Shown here piece after piece: positions 10,500 through 21,125 of a DNA stretch of 47,166 nucleotides. The stretch is taken from NCBI GenBank assembly GCA_027972325.1, contig JAPMOS010000221.1, positions 1 through 47,166 on the forward strand, given 5' to 3'. A program made the position numbers and the translations under genes. Below the pieces are notes generated by a model that saw nothing but the letters and a program-made list of their open reading frames with translations, made no database searches and was not told the DNA's origin. This DNA comes from Paratrimastix pyriformis (lineage: Eukaryota > Preaxostyla > Paratrimastigidae). The first letter of the stretch is position 1; every line of letters begins with the position of its first letter.

Positions 10500-10572
10500 C
10501 CTCTCTCTCTCTCTCTCTATTCCGGAAAACCGAGCCACCGGGGCCCGTAAAGGGGAAAGGGGGGAGAAAATC

Positions 10573-10576
<4 letters not shown>
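10500..10576 (-). mobile_element. LINE fragment L3a (3' terminal 75 bp)
   Basis: (CT)n followed by ATTCCGGAAAACCGAGCC, the last part of the LINE 3' UTR, severely 5'-truncated. It lies between the L2 5' end and the tail of L3b. Confidence 0.8.
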
Positions 10577-10609
<33 letters not shown>

Positions 10610-10828
10610 TCCGGAAAACCGAGCCACCAGGGCCCGTAAAAGGGGAACAAAGAGAGAAAAGAAATCACTTAAAATACCAACTGGTTGGCTCCGTCCCACT
10701 CAGTGCTCAGCCCGTAGCTCGTCGAGCCCTCAGGCGGCACCAGGAAGCAGCAGCTTCTTGTCGCAGTCGGTCTTGGCCACGCACGGCGGGCCTGGGTTGA
10801 TGGCAAACGGGTTGCGGGTGTCGGCCAG
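10577..10828 (-). mobile_element. LINE fragment L3b (3' terminal 250 bp)
   Basis: A long (CT)n block then the LINE 3' UTR and the last roughly 35 codons, cut at GTGTCGGCCAG where the (CT)n tail of L4 begins. It is another extreme 5' truncation in the same orientation. Confidence 0.85.
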
Positions 10829-13228
10829 TCTCTCTCTCTCTCTCTCATATTCCGGAAAACCGAGCCACCAGGGCCCGTAAAAGGGGAACAAAGAGAGAAA
10901 AGAAATCACTTAAAATACCAACTGGTTGGCTCCGTCCCACTCAGTGCTCAGCCCGTAGCTCGTCGAGCCCTCAGGCGGCACCAGGAAGCAGCAGCTTCTT
11001 GTCGCAGTCGGTCTTGGCCACGCACGGCGGGCCTGGGTTGATGGCAAACGGGTTGCGGGTGTCGGCCAGTCTCCCGGAGGCAGTCTGGTACCAGAAGTCA
11101 GGCATCAGGGCAACGTAGTACATCAGAGTCACCGAGATCCTCGTGCACCACCAATGCTTCGAGAAGGCAACATGCATCTTGTTGCACTGGGCCTTGACCA
11201 GGTCGAGGAAACCCAATGCTTGGGGCCCAGTTGGCCGAGGTTGGAAGCGCCGAAGGGGTGGAAGACAGCCTCAGGGTGGGACTCCTTCCAGAGCCTGTAG
11301 TCGCTCACCTTGCCGGCCTCCAGCAGACGCGGGACCTCGCCACGAATGGCTGCGTCCGCGTAGGTGGAAGCGAAGACATTGCCCACAGCCACGTCGACGT
11401 AATGCCGGGTGAAAGTGTCAGGTGAGGCCTCCCCCCTTCCCAGGGAGGGCAATGACCAGGTCAGGCTTCTTGTTGCGCTTGTCGGCCCGGACCATGTGCT
11501 CCATCTTGACAGGCTGCCTGGTTGTCATGCACATCTGGTGGAGGATGGAGGTGATCGCGTTGTGGCGGTCGATCTCCAGCCCGAGCACAGCACTCCCGCA
11601 GGACAGGTCGTGGCCTTCCTCGAGGGGATGATGGCAGACGGGGCAGTCGTGGCCGAAAAGGTCGTGGAGCTGACTCACCCGAGGAATGCCCAGGCGCAGA
11701 GCGATCGCGGTCCTGAAGATGTGGTCGTCCATGCGGAAGAGCGGAGCCGGGAAGCAGGTGAGCCATGCTGATGATGTGCTGTTGGCGGTGGTAGCCAGAA
11801 CCTTCCGCAACATGGGGGGCACGCGTCCTCGCAGAGACGCTCAGCGAGTGCCCGGGTGGACCGCTGGTAGAGAATGTGCTGGGCACCCTTGGCAGGCATG
11901 ACGTCGGTGTCGCTCCGGAAGAGTTGTTGGTCAGCGGACGGGTTGAGGCCCATGCGACCGAGAGACTCCGATGCTTGCCCAAGAAAAGTGTGCTGGCGCA
12001 GATACTCGGACCCAGTGGTGACGGTTGCCAGCATCGCCCAGAGGTGCTGGCGGAGGAGGTCGGGGACCCCGGAGGTTGCTGTGAGGGAGGATGAGGGCCC
12101 CGGCGGTGCCCGCGTCCCTCGCCATGGCCATGGACAGCAGGCCAAGCCCCCAGCCGAAGAGGGACGTTGACCAGCGAGCGGGGGTATGACTCGGGAGAGA
12201 GGCAGAAGCGGTCGTTGAACAGCCTCCAGATGGCCTCATCAAAGGTCTCCACGAGCTTGGGCCCCCCGCCGATGGTGTATACGCAGCTGCACCTCGTCAC
12301 ATGCATGACTTTCGGGATGATGCAGCTGCGAAGGACCAGCAACCAGGACTGCAGAGTCAGTTGGCCAACCTGCCTCGCGGCCTGGAGGGCCTCATCGTAG
12401 ACCCGCTGAACCCCCCGGGCCACGAAGTCCTCGGGCCCAATGAAAGTCCCCATGAGGTCGAGGCCCTCGTCGGGACGTCGCAGGGGACAGGCACTCCGTC
12501 GATCGAGAGAGGCTCCGCAGCAGGATCGTTGGCCCACAACCAGCACTTCTGGGTCCGCAGGCGGAGGCCGACCGGAGTGGCCACTCCTTGGAAGGCCTCG
12601 AGCTGTTTCACCAGTGCCGGAACAGAAGGGGCGATGAGGAACGCATCATCGTGGTAAGCGAGACATGCAACGACTCGGATGCCACGGAGGATGACCGGGG
12701 CCGTCCCGCTACGCTCCACAGCCCGGAGTGCGGGATCGAGTGCCAGGCAGAAGGACTGGGAGGACAAGGGGTCACCTTGCCTCACGCCGGCCTTGTTGTC
12801 GATGACGACCCCCCGGTAGAGGAGCTGCTCGTTGTCGTAGAGTGCCCGCATGACGCGCCGCGGGGCCCCAGGGCGCCGTGGCTGCCAGAACCGCGTCGCG
12901 CCGGACCGAGTTGAAAGCGGATGCCATATCAATGTGCATGACGCAGAGCGGCACGTGGTCCTCCATGGCTGCGGCAATGGCCCAGCCCAGGTAGGCCGAG
13001 ATGAGGCCGACTGGGTCGGGCACCCCAATCCCCAGCAGAGAAGGCGACAGAAGGCCGCGAGGTGATGGGGAGGACCCGAATGGCGGAGAGTCGGCGATGC
13101 CGGCTTCGAAGATTCGACGAATGCTTGATCTCTTGTGAACGGGTGTTGACCATCCAAAGCAAGAGCAAACGGCTGCGGGCAAGGGTGGGTGACTTCGCGG
13201 TTGAGTCAAAACGAGGCCAAGGCCCCAG
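10829..13228 (-). mobile_element. LINE copy L4, internally deleted
   Basis: This copy has the complete 3' UTR, endonuclease, finger and the C-terminal half of the RT, in several frames (ORFs 11418-11822, 11461-12546, 12357-13157, minus). Near 13089 the sequence jumps from the middle of the RT to the N-terminal coding region (GGCGGAGAG then TCGGCGATGCC), removing about 1.25 kb that includes the N-terminal domain and the first RT motifs. A degraded 5' leader follows to about 13228. It cannot encode an active RT. Confidence 0.8.
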
Positions 13229-13792
13229 CCTCTCTCTCCGAATCTCTCTCTCTCTCCACTCATATTCCGGGGAGCCACCGGGCCCCAAAGGGAACCGCGG
13301 AAACCTTAAAATACCAACTGGTTGGCTCCGTCCCACTCAGTGCTCAGCCCGTAGCTCGTCGAGCCCTCAGGCGGCACCAGGAAGCAGCAGCTTCTTGTCA
13401 CCAGCGTGGTGGGTTGCAGCTTCTGTCGGCCAGTCTCCCGGAGGCAGTCTGGTACCAGAAGTCAGGCATCAGGGCAACGTGGTACATCAGAGTCACCGAG
13501 ATCCTCGTGCACCACCAATGCTTCGAGAAGGCAACATGCATCTTGTTGCACTGGGCCTTGACCAGGTCGAGGAAACCCAATGCTTGGGGGCCCAGTTGGC
13601 CGAGGTTGGAAGCGCCGAAGGGGTGGAAGACAGCCTCAGGGTGAGACTCCTTCCAGAGCCTGTAGTCGCTCACCTTGCCGGCCTCCAGCAGACGCGGGAC
13701 CTCGCCACGGATGGCTGCGTCCGCGTAGGTGGAAGCGAAGACATTGCCCACAGCCACGTCGACGTAATGCCGGGTGAAAGTGTCAGGTGAGG
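13229..13792 (-). mobile_element. LINE copy L5, 3' part (interrupted by element E1)
   Basis: (CT)n tail, 3' UTR and the C-terminal endonuclease codons, ending abruptly at GTCAGGTGAGG (13792). The LINE resumes at TGAGGCCTCCCC (26688) on the far side of E1, so TGAGG is duplicated and 13229-13792 plus 26688-29055 appear to be one LINE copy. Confidence 0.8.
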
Positions 13793-13866
13793 TGTTTCCG
13801 GTTTTGTATGGACGGGGCGTCGACAAGAACCCAGAGTGCACAGGGCATTCATGAACGGGGGGAGGG
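13793..13866 (+). repeat. Left end of element E1
   Basis: Starts TGTTTCCGGTTTTG. It shares GGTTTTG..TGGAC and TTCATGAAC with the reverse complement of the right end and with the E2 end. Inverted similarity to the right end is imperfect. Confidence 0.55.
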
Positions 13867-14155
13867 GGGTTGGGGGGGTGGGGGGGGGCTGCGTGGAAGA
13901 GAGCCGATTTTGGGATCCTCTGTTGAGAAAACTGGTCATGCACGCAATCACAATTTCTCCTCGCTGTACCCCCCCCGACAGGTTCAGGAGGCCAATTGTG
14001 CCGTTGTAATACCGCCCTCCAACTATTCCAATCCCCCACCCCCCTTCCTCGAGCATCCGTGGAAGATCATTTTTGTTTTTGCAGAAAACCGGACCGGAAA
14101 ACTGCGGGACGGGGGTGGGGGGTGGGGTGGGGGGGGGGGGGAGGGGTGTGGTCTA
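13855..14155 (+). repeat. G-run rich stretches inside the left part of E1
   Basis: Runs of up to 13 G at 13857-13890 and 14108-14155, separated by a stretch with no convincing gene. They could form G-quadruplexes; I assign no function. Confidence 0.5.
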
Positions 14156-15791
14156 TTCGGCGGGCGGGTGACGCCGACGATCAACAACGGGGACCAGAGC
14201 GCCTCCCGCAGCAGGAAGCGGGGCATCGAAGGTCTCATCGTAGGGCCGCAGCTTGTTTCGTCCGTAGATCTTGGGCATGCCCAACGGGACCCGATCGTCA
14301 AAAGCGATGACATACGTCCCGTTCCTCCGGCGTTCCGAGACCATGCCCGCCCAGCAGAACTTGCCCATCCCCGGCCGGCGCCACTTGACGGGCGGGTTGA
14401 CCATCACGGCAGTCCCCTCCTCGATGGTCTCTTGTTCCTTGTTGCGGCGCCGCTCAATGTAGCCGTACTCACGGTGTCTGTAGAACGCGACGGCCTGCTT
14501 GATTTGGCGGACCTCCGCGGGCGTCAGGTTGGTGAACTTGGCCGGGAGCGGAGCCATGTCGCCCAGTTGCTGGTACTCTGGGAGATAGAGCGCCATCAGC
14601 ACAACCGGGCGTTGCTGGAAGACCGAGGAGACAGTGGCGGTGTTGTACAGTTGCACGGCGCGCTGCAGGAAGGGCTGCCACGGCAGCTCGCGGTTGGTGG
14701 CCGGAACTGTTCTCATCTTCATTACGCGGTTCTTTAGCTTCTTGACCGCGTTTTCGGCCTCCCATGAGACTGGGGTAGTACGGCCTCGACCGGTGGTGCT
14801 CGATGTGGACCCCGGGCAGCAGGTTCTTGTTCCTGAACGGGGAACTGACTTGAAAAACCCTCAGAAAAATGGTGACAGACTCGATCCACTCGGTCACCCG
14901 CTGGTTGACGAACTCGGTCCCGTTGTCGGTCACGATCCGGGCGGGAAGCAGGTTGGGCTCGTCGCTGGTGAAAACCCGATCGAGAAGGCCAACCACCTCC
15001 TCCCCGGTGGCCTTCATCTCGCGCGTCGTCGCTGCCCACATGTAGCTCGAGAAGTGGTCGACGAGCACGCAGAACCCGCGCGGCCTCGGGCAGTTGATCT
15101 CGAAGCCGCCACAATCGAGTTCGACCACCTCGAGGGGCCGGTTGACCACCAAGGCGTGGTACTTGGGATGCTCGTAGGTGGGTCGAACGGTCTGGCACTG
15201 GCCACAGGTCCCGATGATATCCCGCGCAATTTGATCGATGCCTTGGATGTAGTAGAGGCCTTTCGTGTAGGCAATCAGAGCATCTCGGTTGAGGTGCCCT
15301 TGCTCGACATGCAAGCGACGCACCAAGCTCACTCGGCGTGCAAGCGGGTAGACGACGGGCAACCAGACGGTCCGGTCGCGGATCTCGTGGTCGTAGCGGA
15401 GCCGCTGCAGAGCTCCTCCGACCACGCGGTAAAACCCTTCACGGGCATGTTTTTGGCAGTTAAAACGATAACTGCGGGTTCCTTCGGGGACTGGAGAAGG
15501 AGACAAATTTTGCTTTGAACTGAAAAACAACAACAGACGATCCATCCCGGAAAGGAGCGCGTGAATCCCACGCGCAGTCCTGTCGTAACTACCCCAAGCA
15601 GCATCATCGTCGACCTCGACTGCGACATCATCAATCATGGGGTCAATCTCGTGGGCGGCTTCAATCTCGTCGGCGACTGGGGGCATGTCTCCAACTTCCT
15701 CATCATCCGCTAGCTCAGGCTCCACGTAAAATTCCTCCTCTTCTGGTGGAGGCGGAATAACGTCAACAAGTTCGTCTTCAATTCGCTCCAT
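14153..15791 (-). pseudogene. Retroviral-type integrase of element E1
   Basis: The enzyme would cut and join the element ends. From the likely start (MERIEDELVDV, 15791) there is an acidic N-terminal region, then the zinc-binding domain HVEQGH…CGQC (HX4H…CX2C), then the catalytic core with LDCGG as first Asp and VTDNGTEF as second Asp; the third acidic residue region and an SH3-like C-terminal domain (KFCWAGMVSERRRNG…) follow in a second overlapping ORF. This order matches integrases of Ty3/gypsy retroelements and of Ginger-type DNA transposons. No RT lies beside it. The gene is a fossil with about one break. It is the third gene of the minus-strand series C, B, integrase. An open frame extends upstream through the (GAT)n tract, so the true start is uncertain. 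Confidence 0.85.
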
Positions 15792-15835
15792 GGCGCGACA
15801 ATTGTGGCTCTCACCCCGGGCATCTTCTGCCAACA

Positions 15836-15908
15836 ACGATGATGATGATGATGATGATGATGATTGGATGATGATTGGATGATGATTGGATGATGATTGG
15901 ATGATGAT

Positions 15909-15968
<60 letters not shown>

Positions 15969-16011
15969 GGATGATGGCTGATCATGATGGTGATGATGTT
16001 GATGATGATGT

Positions 16012-16093
<82 letters not shown>

Positions 16094-16215
16094 AATGTTG
16101 ATGTTGATGTTGATGATGAGGATGATGATGAGGATGATGATGATGATGATGACTGGATGATGATGAATGATGATGATGATGATGATTGAATGATGATGAT
16201 GATGATGATTGAATG
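15836..16215 (+). repeat. (GAT)n trinucleotide microsatellite, about 380 bp
   Basis: Long GAT/ATG tracts with occasional GATTG and GTT interruptions. On the minus strand it is open in all frames (poly-His, poly-Ile, poly-Ser) and joins the integrase frame, so poly-His peptides predicted here are repeat translation unless shown otherwise. Confidence 0.95.
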
Positions 16216-16347
16216 CTGATGATGATGACATTTATCACACCACAGACAGCCCAGTGATACTGCAAGCGGTAATCACCACTCTTTTCAGAAAGGGAAGATC
16301 GAGGGGGACAAAAGAACAACAAAATGGACGAGTCGGGAGAACGAAAA

Positions 16348-16959
16348 TTATTTGCTGGAAGATTTCACGAGGCATTCCCAATGGCACGGAAGGTACTGCC
16401 TGCCCGTGTAGGTCCGATACTTCTGGCACTGAATCGCCCAGTGGTAGGTCGGCCGGTCGGCCTCGGAGAGAGCCAGATATTCCTTCTCACAGGACGCAAA
16501 AGCCCTTGCGAAAGCAGGGCCGAACTTCGAATGGCGAAGTTGAGCACGGTCCCGCAGCACAGCTTGAGCATATCTGGGGAAGGCGCGTTCCCAAAGGACA
16601 AGTTCCTCCAAGCTGAATGGACCCTCAATCGGGGTATGCAGCCCCACGGCTTGTTCGTCCTCCAGGTTCTGAGCAATGGCCAGGGCCCGCGCAGAAAGAT
16701 TGCGGTACACCGCGGTCACATTGCTGCACGTGCCTTCAGTCAGCACACGAATGGAGCTGGTAAAGACACCGATCAGGCGATTCAGGACCTTGTGAAGCTC
16801 GACACAGATGCCGCTGTCGAGGTGGTATTCCGAGAAGCTCTGCAGAAAGCACACCGGAACGGTGATGCCCCGGTTCAAATGGCGCTTAGGGGAAACCAAA
16901 TGGCGAGCAATTCGGGGAAGATCTGCTCGTAAAATGCCTGTCGGCTCAGTGAAACGCAT
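16348..16959 (-). pseudogene. Protein B, E1 copy (unknown conserved family)
   Basis: Not recognised. About 200 residues, with two relatives in E2 (29318-30172 and 30915-31205). Shared blocks are ICVELHKVL, LSARAL, LDEL.LWERAFP.Y and C.KEYLALSE…TY.W.IQC.K.RT, ending in P.HW.CL. The LWER and CEREYLALSE blocks are nearly invariant among the three, although the rest is diverged, which points to a selected protein. Similarity to the E2 copy continues upstream of this ORF start (a VSLSRQAFYE block), so the gene is longer than the open frame and has about one break. No signal peptide or membrane segment is seen. It lies between C and integrase on the same strand, consistent with a jointly carried element gene. 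Confidence 0.6.
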
Positions 16960-17162
16960 TCCTTTGACTTTGGGAGAAACACCGAATAGTGCAGTTCAAC
17001 ACTAATGAGACAACTTTGTCAGAAGGAGATGGGAACAAGAAGGGAACAGACGGAGACGGAGGGCGCCGCAGGGTTGTTGGCGGTGAAGAGACTGCAGTCG
17101 AAGCTTGAGCGCCAGGCGGGGTCGAAGGGACTGGAGGAGGCCGGGCGGGGGAACCAACGGCT

Positions 17163-18362
17163 TTACGCGGGGGGAACAGAAGAGGGCGAAGCGCCAATGG
17201 GAAGACGCGGGCGGGGAGCGGCTGCTTGAGGAGATGTGACGGGTGAGGTCGGGTTCTGCCTGGGTTCAGTCTTGGAGTCGGTTGCTGTTTTGGGAGGGGA
17301 AGGAGCCCGTTGGGTTATAGGAGTTCTTGGGCGGGACTTCACCTGGGCCTGTGGCCGGGGCGGGGGTAGTTTGGGCTGGGGCTTGGGCAGGGGCAGGGCC
17401 AGGGGCAGGGGCAGGGGCTGGGGCTGGGGCTGCTCTTGCTGGGGCTGCTCTTGAGGGGCTTCGCCTGGGGGGGCTGGGGCATCTGGGGGGCTCGGGGGCT
17501 GGGGCTGAGTGTGAGACGGGGACTGGGACTGGAGCTGGAGCTGCTGGAGCTGGAGCTGGGGCAGGGGCAGGGGCTGGGGCTGCTCTTGAGGGGCTTCGCC
17601 TGGGGGCTGGGGCATCTGGGGGGGCTCGGGGGCTGGGGCATCTGGGGGGCTGGGGCATCTGGGGGCTGGGGCATCTGGGGGCTGGGGCATCTGGGGGCTG
17701 GGGCATCTGGGGGCTGGGGCATCTGGGGGCTGGGGCATCTGGGGGCTGGGGCATCTGGGTGTGAGACGGGGACTGGGACTGGAGCTGGGGCTGGGGCTGG
17801 GGCTGCTCTTGAGGGGGCTCCGCCTGGGGCTGGGGCTGGGGCTGGGAGTGAGACGGGGACTGGAACTCGGACTGGGGCTGGGGCTGATCTTGAGGCATGT
17901 GCTCGTGCTCTGGGTCTTGCTGGAGCTCGTGATGGTGTTCGTGCTGCTGGTGATCGGGCTGGGGCTCGTGCAGGGACTCGTTCAGGGACTCGAGTTTGGA
18001 TGCGTGCAGGGGCTCGCGCAGATCGGGCTCCTTCTGGGGAACAGGCTCGGGCTGGGGCTGCTCGGAGACATCGGTTGGCTGTTCTGCGACGTCTTCATGC
18101 TCGTCTTGCTCTTCCCCTTGCTCATCTGCTTCATTCTGCCCGGCTGGTGCTACATCCGGTTCGTTAATGGCAGGCCATGGAGAGGACGGACAGAGAGAAT
18201 CGTCCACGAACTCGTCAAAGGGCCTTGGTCGGAATCCGAACGTGAACGTTTCTGTCGATCGGTCTCACAGCCACCCGAAGCCGGTCGACGACGGGAAGGG
18301 ACGTAGTAGCCGGGAAGGTAGCGTCTCCCGCTGCGGGTGACGAGAAGAGGTTGCTTCGGCAT
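17163..18362 (-). pseudogene. Protein C: basic N-terminus then Pro/Gln/Glu-rich low-complexity protein
   Basis: The proposed start is ATG at 18362 (MPKQPLLVTRSGRRYLPGYY), followed by an Arg/Ser-rich segment. An overlapping frame (18207-17266) carries an acidic Gln/Glu/His-rich stretch (EQDEHEDVAEQ) and then Pro-Gln repeats. The 16-bp minisatellite at about 17627-17759 shifts frame with each unit, and two frames stay open to 17266 and 17163, so the exact C-terminus is unclear. About one break separates the N-terminal segment from the rest. Low-complexity Pro-rich sequence next to a basic start is compatible with a gag-like or DNA-binding role, but I cannot name one. Its start lies 54 bp from the repeat array, facing gene D1. 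Confidence 0.5.
17627..17759 (+). repeat. 16-bp minisatellite (CTGGGGCATCTGGGGG) within gene C
   Basis: About eight tandem units. Because 16 is not a multiple of 3, each unit moves the reading frame, yet all minus-strand frames remain open and give Pro/Gln/Ala/Asp-rich peptides. Confidence 0.85.
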
Positions 18363-18363
18363 T

Positions 18364-18397
18364 TTTGGCGGGAAAAAGTGTGGACCTTACCCGGGTG
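18364..18397 (-). promoter_or_regulatory. Promoter-proximal motifs of gene C
   Basis: Reading towards C on the minus strand: CACCCGGGTAAGGTCC, then TTTTCCCGCC about 5 bp before the ATG at 18362. The same two motifs, in mirror arrangement, precede gene D1 (21931-21966). TTTCCCGC fits the E2F consensus TTTSSCGC. Whether it is an E2F site or an initiator is inference. Confidence 0.45.
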
Positions 18398-19420
18398 ATA
18401 TCCACTGTTAGCTGTGGGCCTGTTTGTGCAGACAGTCAGAGATCGCGTGGTTGCTTGGGGGATCATTCCACATATGTATGTGGAAAGGGTGAGAAGCGAG
18501 AAAAGGCAAATCGTCAGGAATGACGACTGGTTGCGTCAGGGGACCATTTCGTAAGGCATTTCGCGGGATTTGGGGTGACCTCGGGTGGGTCCGTTTCCAG
18601 ACATATGTATGTGAAAAGGGGGAGAGAAAACGAATCAAGGCAAATAGTCTCTGCTCAAGTGGCTAAATCACTCGAGAAAATCAATCGGAGAGAATTCTTT
18701 GCTCTGTTGAAGCTCACGCGAGCCTTGCGCAAAGGAAGAAACGGAAGAGCGATGGGTAATAGAGTCTGTCCCTTTTTGTTAAGCTTCGTCAGTCTGTCAA
18801 ATGGGTTTGGTGCGGGAAGGAAGGAAAACGGTTTTGGACACGATAATTCAATCTTGATAGAGGAATCTGGAGGTTTGGACTTCGGGGAGGCACTTCGGGG
18901 GGTCAGGGTCCACATCATATGTATGTCGAAAGGGGCAGAAAACGCAAAAGGGCAGAGAGTCAAGGATCGCGTGTGGTTGCTTCTGTGGGCTATTCGGACG
19001 GGTATTCGTGGTCATTGGGGTTGAGCGGAGGCACTTCGGGAGGGTCAGGGTCCACATACATATGTGGGCCAGGCAACATTCCGTATAGATAACCACAAGA
19101 CTCTCGAAAAATGCACACCTTGTGCCGACGCACCACATTCACCAGACAAGCCCCCCATCCTCATCGCTCCTTCACCCAGGAGTCCTTCATGTATAATGCT
19201 GCAGAATGTGTATCTATATGTATGTACAGGTATATGCATGTATATAATGTAGAAAACGGAATATATTTTTTCAACATCAAAAGGAGAACCAGGCACTTAT
19301 TCCAGAAGGACCCGCGCAGCTCCTTCTGCCGTGATCCGGGTGAAGTGGAGTACTTTGTAGCCGGGGTGGGGTGAACCCGGGGTTGCACTTGTCAGATCGA
19401 CATCTGGAGGGACGGCCAGA

Positions 19421-20143
19421 TCACCCTGAATGGTGTCGACAACCCAGGGTGGGGTGCGTTGGGACCCTCGATGGGAGGGCATGTAGCACCCACTGCAGGC
19501 CATTATTGCCTCGGGTGATTGTGAGCGTAAGAAAAAAGAGATGAACCCCGCTACTGACCTCGGACAATTGATGTTTTGATTGAAGCTGGAATGTAGAGAT
19601 GTATTCCGTCCTGTTCAATCTTCCAAGAATGGAAAGCAATTTTGAAGGGACTGTGGATGACACTGGATGAGGTGTGCTGTTCAGCCGGGCAAACTGTCTT
19701 TCAAACTCTGCCGAGCTTTCTGGGAGCAGTTTTGTCGCTTTGTCCTCGTGTTTGTCGGTCACCTCGTTCTTCATTTTCTCATAGCTACATGGCGAAAAAG
19801 TACGATGGAAGGAGTGACTCATGTACGCAGACTTCAATCTGGTCCGGACTTGTGTGGGGGTTTTGCCTGTCTTCTCGGCAATGACTGCGACAATTCTGCT
19901 GAGAGGCTCTCCGTGGTGAAGTTGTTCGGCTTCTTGCTTCTTCTGGATGTCCTCTTTTGTCCACCGTGAGCGTGAAGAAGATTTCTTCTTCGCACTGGCC
20001 TCCTTCTTTGTTTTCTCTTCCTTCTCTCCGTCGGCGTCCGAGTGCTCTTCTTCTGTGGTATCCGAAGCGTCGGTGGATTTTGCAAGGTCTTCTTCGTTGT
20101 CGTCATCCACCACAACCAACCTTCTTTTGTTGCGTTTCGGCAT
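19421..20143 (-). CDS. SANT/Myb-like DNA-binding protein of the Harbinger-like transposon
   Basis: 240 residues from ATG at 20143 (MPKRNKRRLVVVDDD). Acidic Glu/Asp/Lys-rich residues 1-58 are followed by a Ser/Arg/Lys-rich segment and the domain SRWTKEDIQKKQEAEQL…PLSRIVAVIAEKTGKTPTQVR (about 57-105), which fits a SANT/Myb three-helix fold of the type Harbinger elements use to bind subterminal DNA and bring in the transposase. The C-terminal third has no feature I recognise and may include 3' untranslated sequence read through or an unspliced intron. It is divergent from the transposase, with about 100 bp between the starts, consistent with a shared promoter. Confidence 0.7.
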   Translation of the reverse strand: MPKRNKRRLVVVDDDNEEDLAKSTDASDTTEEEHSDADGEKEEKTKKEASAKKKSSSRSRWTKEDIQKKQEAEQLHHGEPLSRIVAVIAEKTGKTPTQVRTRLKSAYMSHSFHRTFSPCSYEKMKNEVTDKHEDKATKLLPESSAEFERQFARLNSTPHPVSSTVPSKLLSILGRLNRTEYISTFQLQSKHQLSEVSSGVHLFFLTLTITRGNNGLQWVLHALPSRVPTHPTLGCRHHSG

Positions 20144-20243
20144 GAACTCTTGGCGAATGGTTTGCCGGACGAGTATGAGTAACCCCAGGGGAGGTTCGCA
20201 ATTCGCCGGAAAATGACTCTGACCTGGGTAAACCGAATTCGGG

Positions 20244-21125
20244 ATGAATATTCACGCTTTCCCGTCACAGAACAACAGTGTCGAGGATTTTATGGATGCA
20301 GTTCGCTTGTTTTACACGAAATTTGGGAGAAATATGGCAGTCGTGCAAGCCAACTCGTCAGTGACATTTCCACATATTCATCTTGAAAAACCCGAACATA
20401 GAACAACCCAAATAAATTGCTCCGTTTCTATGAGTGGACAAACCAGTATAACACGCATCTTGTGGAGGGTGTTCACGAAGGAGTTGGTCGCGAGGCCAAC
20501 CGAAAATTTATATGGAGAATGAGTGAATATTTGGCAACCAATATGAATGAGATCTCACTGGATGCGCGTTTTCATGAACCTGCGCCACAGGGACTGTTCG
20601 CACCTTGCGTTTTGTGCCTCGATGCCACGTATTTCCCCCCTGCCCACGCATGCCGATCACGAGATTCATGCAAGATACTTTAATACTCATCGGAGGTGTG
20701 AGTGCCTCAAATATGAGGCAGCTGTGACCACCACAACGGGGCAGCTGTGCTGGTGGAAAGGGCCACTGATTGGATCGGCCCACGATTTGACCGTTTTCCG
20801 TCACTTTGGGCTTGCTGACCAGCTGCTGCCCGGCGAAAGAGTGCTTGCCGACTCTGCATACATTGGCGAGCCCTGTGCTGTCACCCCATACCGGCGCAAC
20901 CAGATCGTCGGAGAGCGCAGGCTCCTTTTTAATCGCCACCACCACTCTGTGCGTGCCATTGTGGAGCAATTTTTCGGGCGTTTGTGCGACTTTTCTTGTC
21001 TGATGGAGACATGGCGCCATGACGAAGAGCTGCACATGTTCACCGCTCACGCCCTTGCCCAGACGACGGCCATCAAACTGCGTCATGAGCCCCTTCGCAT
21101 CGACATCAACCCTCTCTTGTTGTAA
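20244..21125 (+). pseudogene. DDE transposase (DDE_Tnp_4 / Harbinger type)
   Basis: The catalytic domain cuts and re-inserts the transposon. Visible pieces: a helical N-terminal region (MNIHAFPSQNNSVEDF from 20244, then FYEWTNQYNTH…); the first catalytic Asp in LCLDATYFP (about 20615-20635); then HRRCECLKYEAAV, GSAHDLTVFRHFG, the second Asp in LADSAYIG, and NRHHHSVRAIVEQFFGRL with the catalytic Glu, ending …INPLLL at 21125. The frame changes between the first Asp and the HRRC segment; a run of six C at 20635-20640, where five would keep the frame, explains it and could be a real mutation or a sequencing error. A further frame change lies between the first ORF and the FYEWTN segment (20417-20522). 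The family match is by motif only. Confidence 0.8.

Noticed and set aside
15710-16231. Poly-Ile/poly-His and poly-Asp ORFs on both strands
   Set aside because: They are produced by the (GAT)n microsatellite and have no other protein character.
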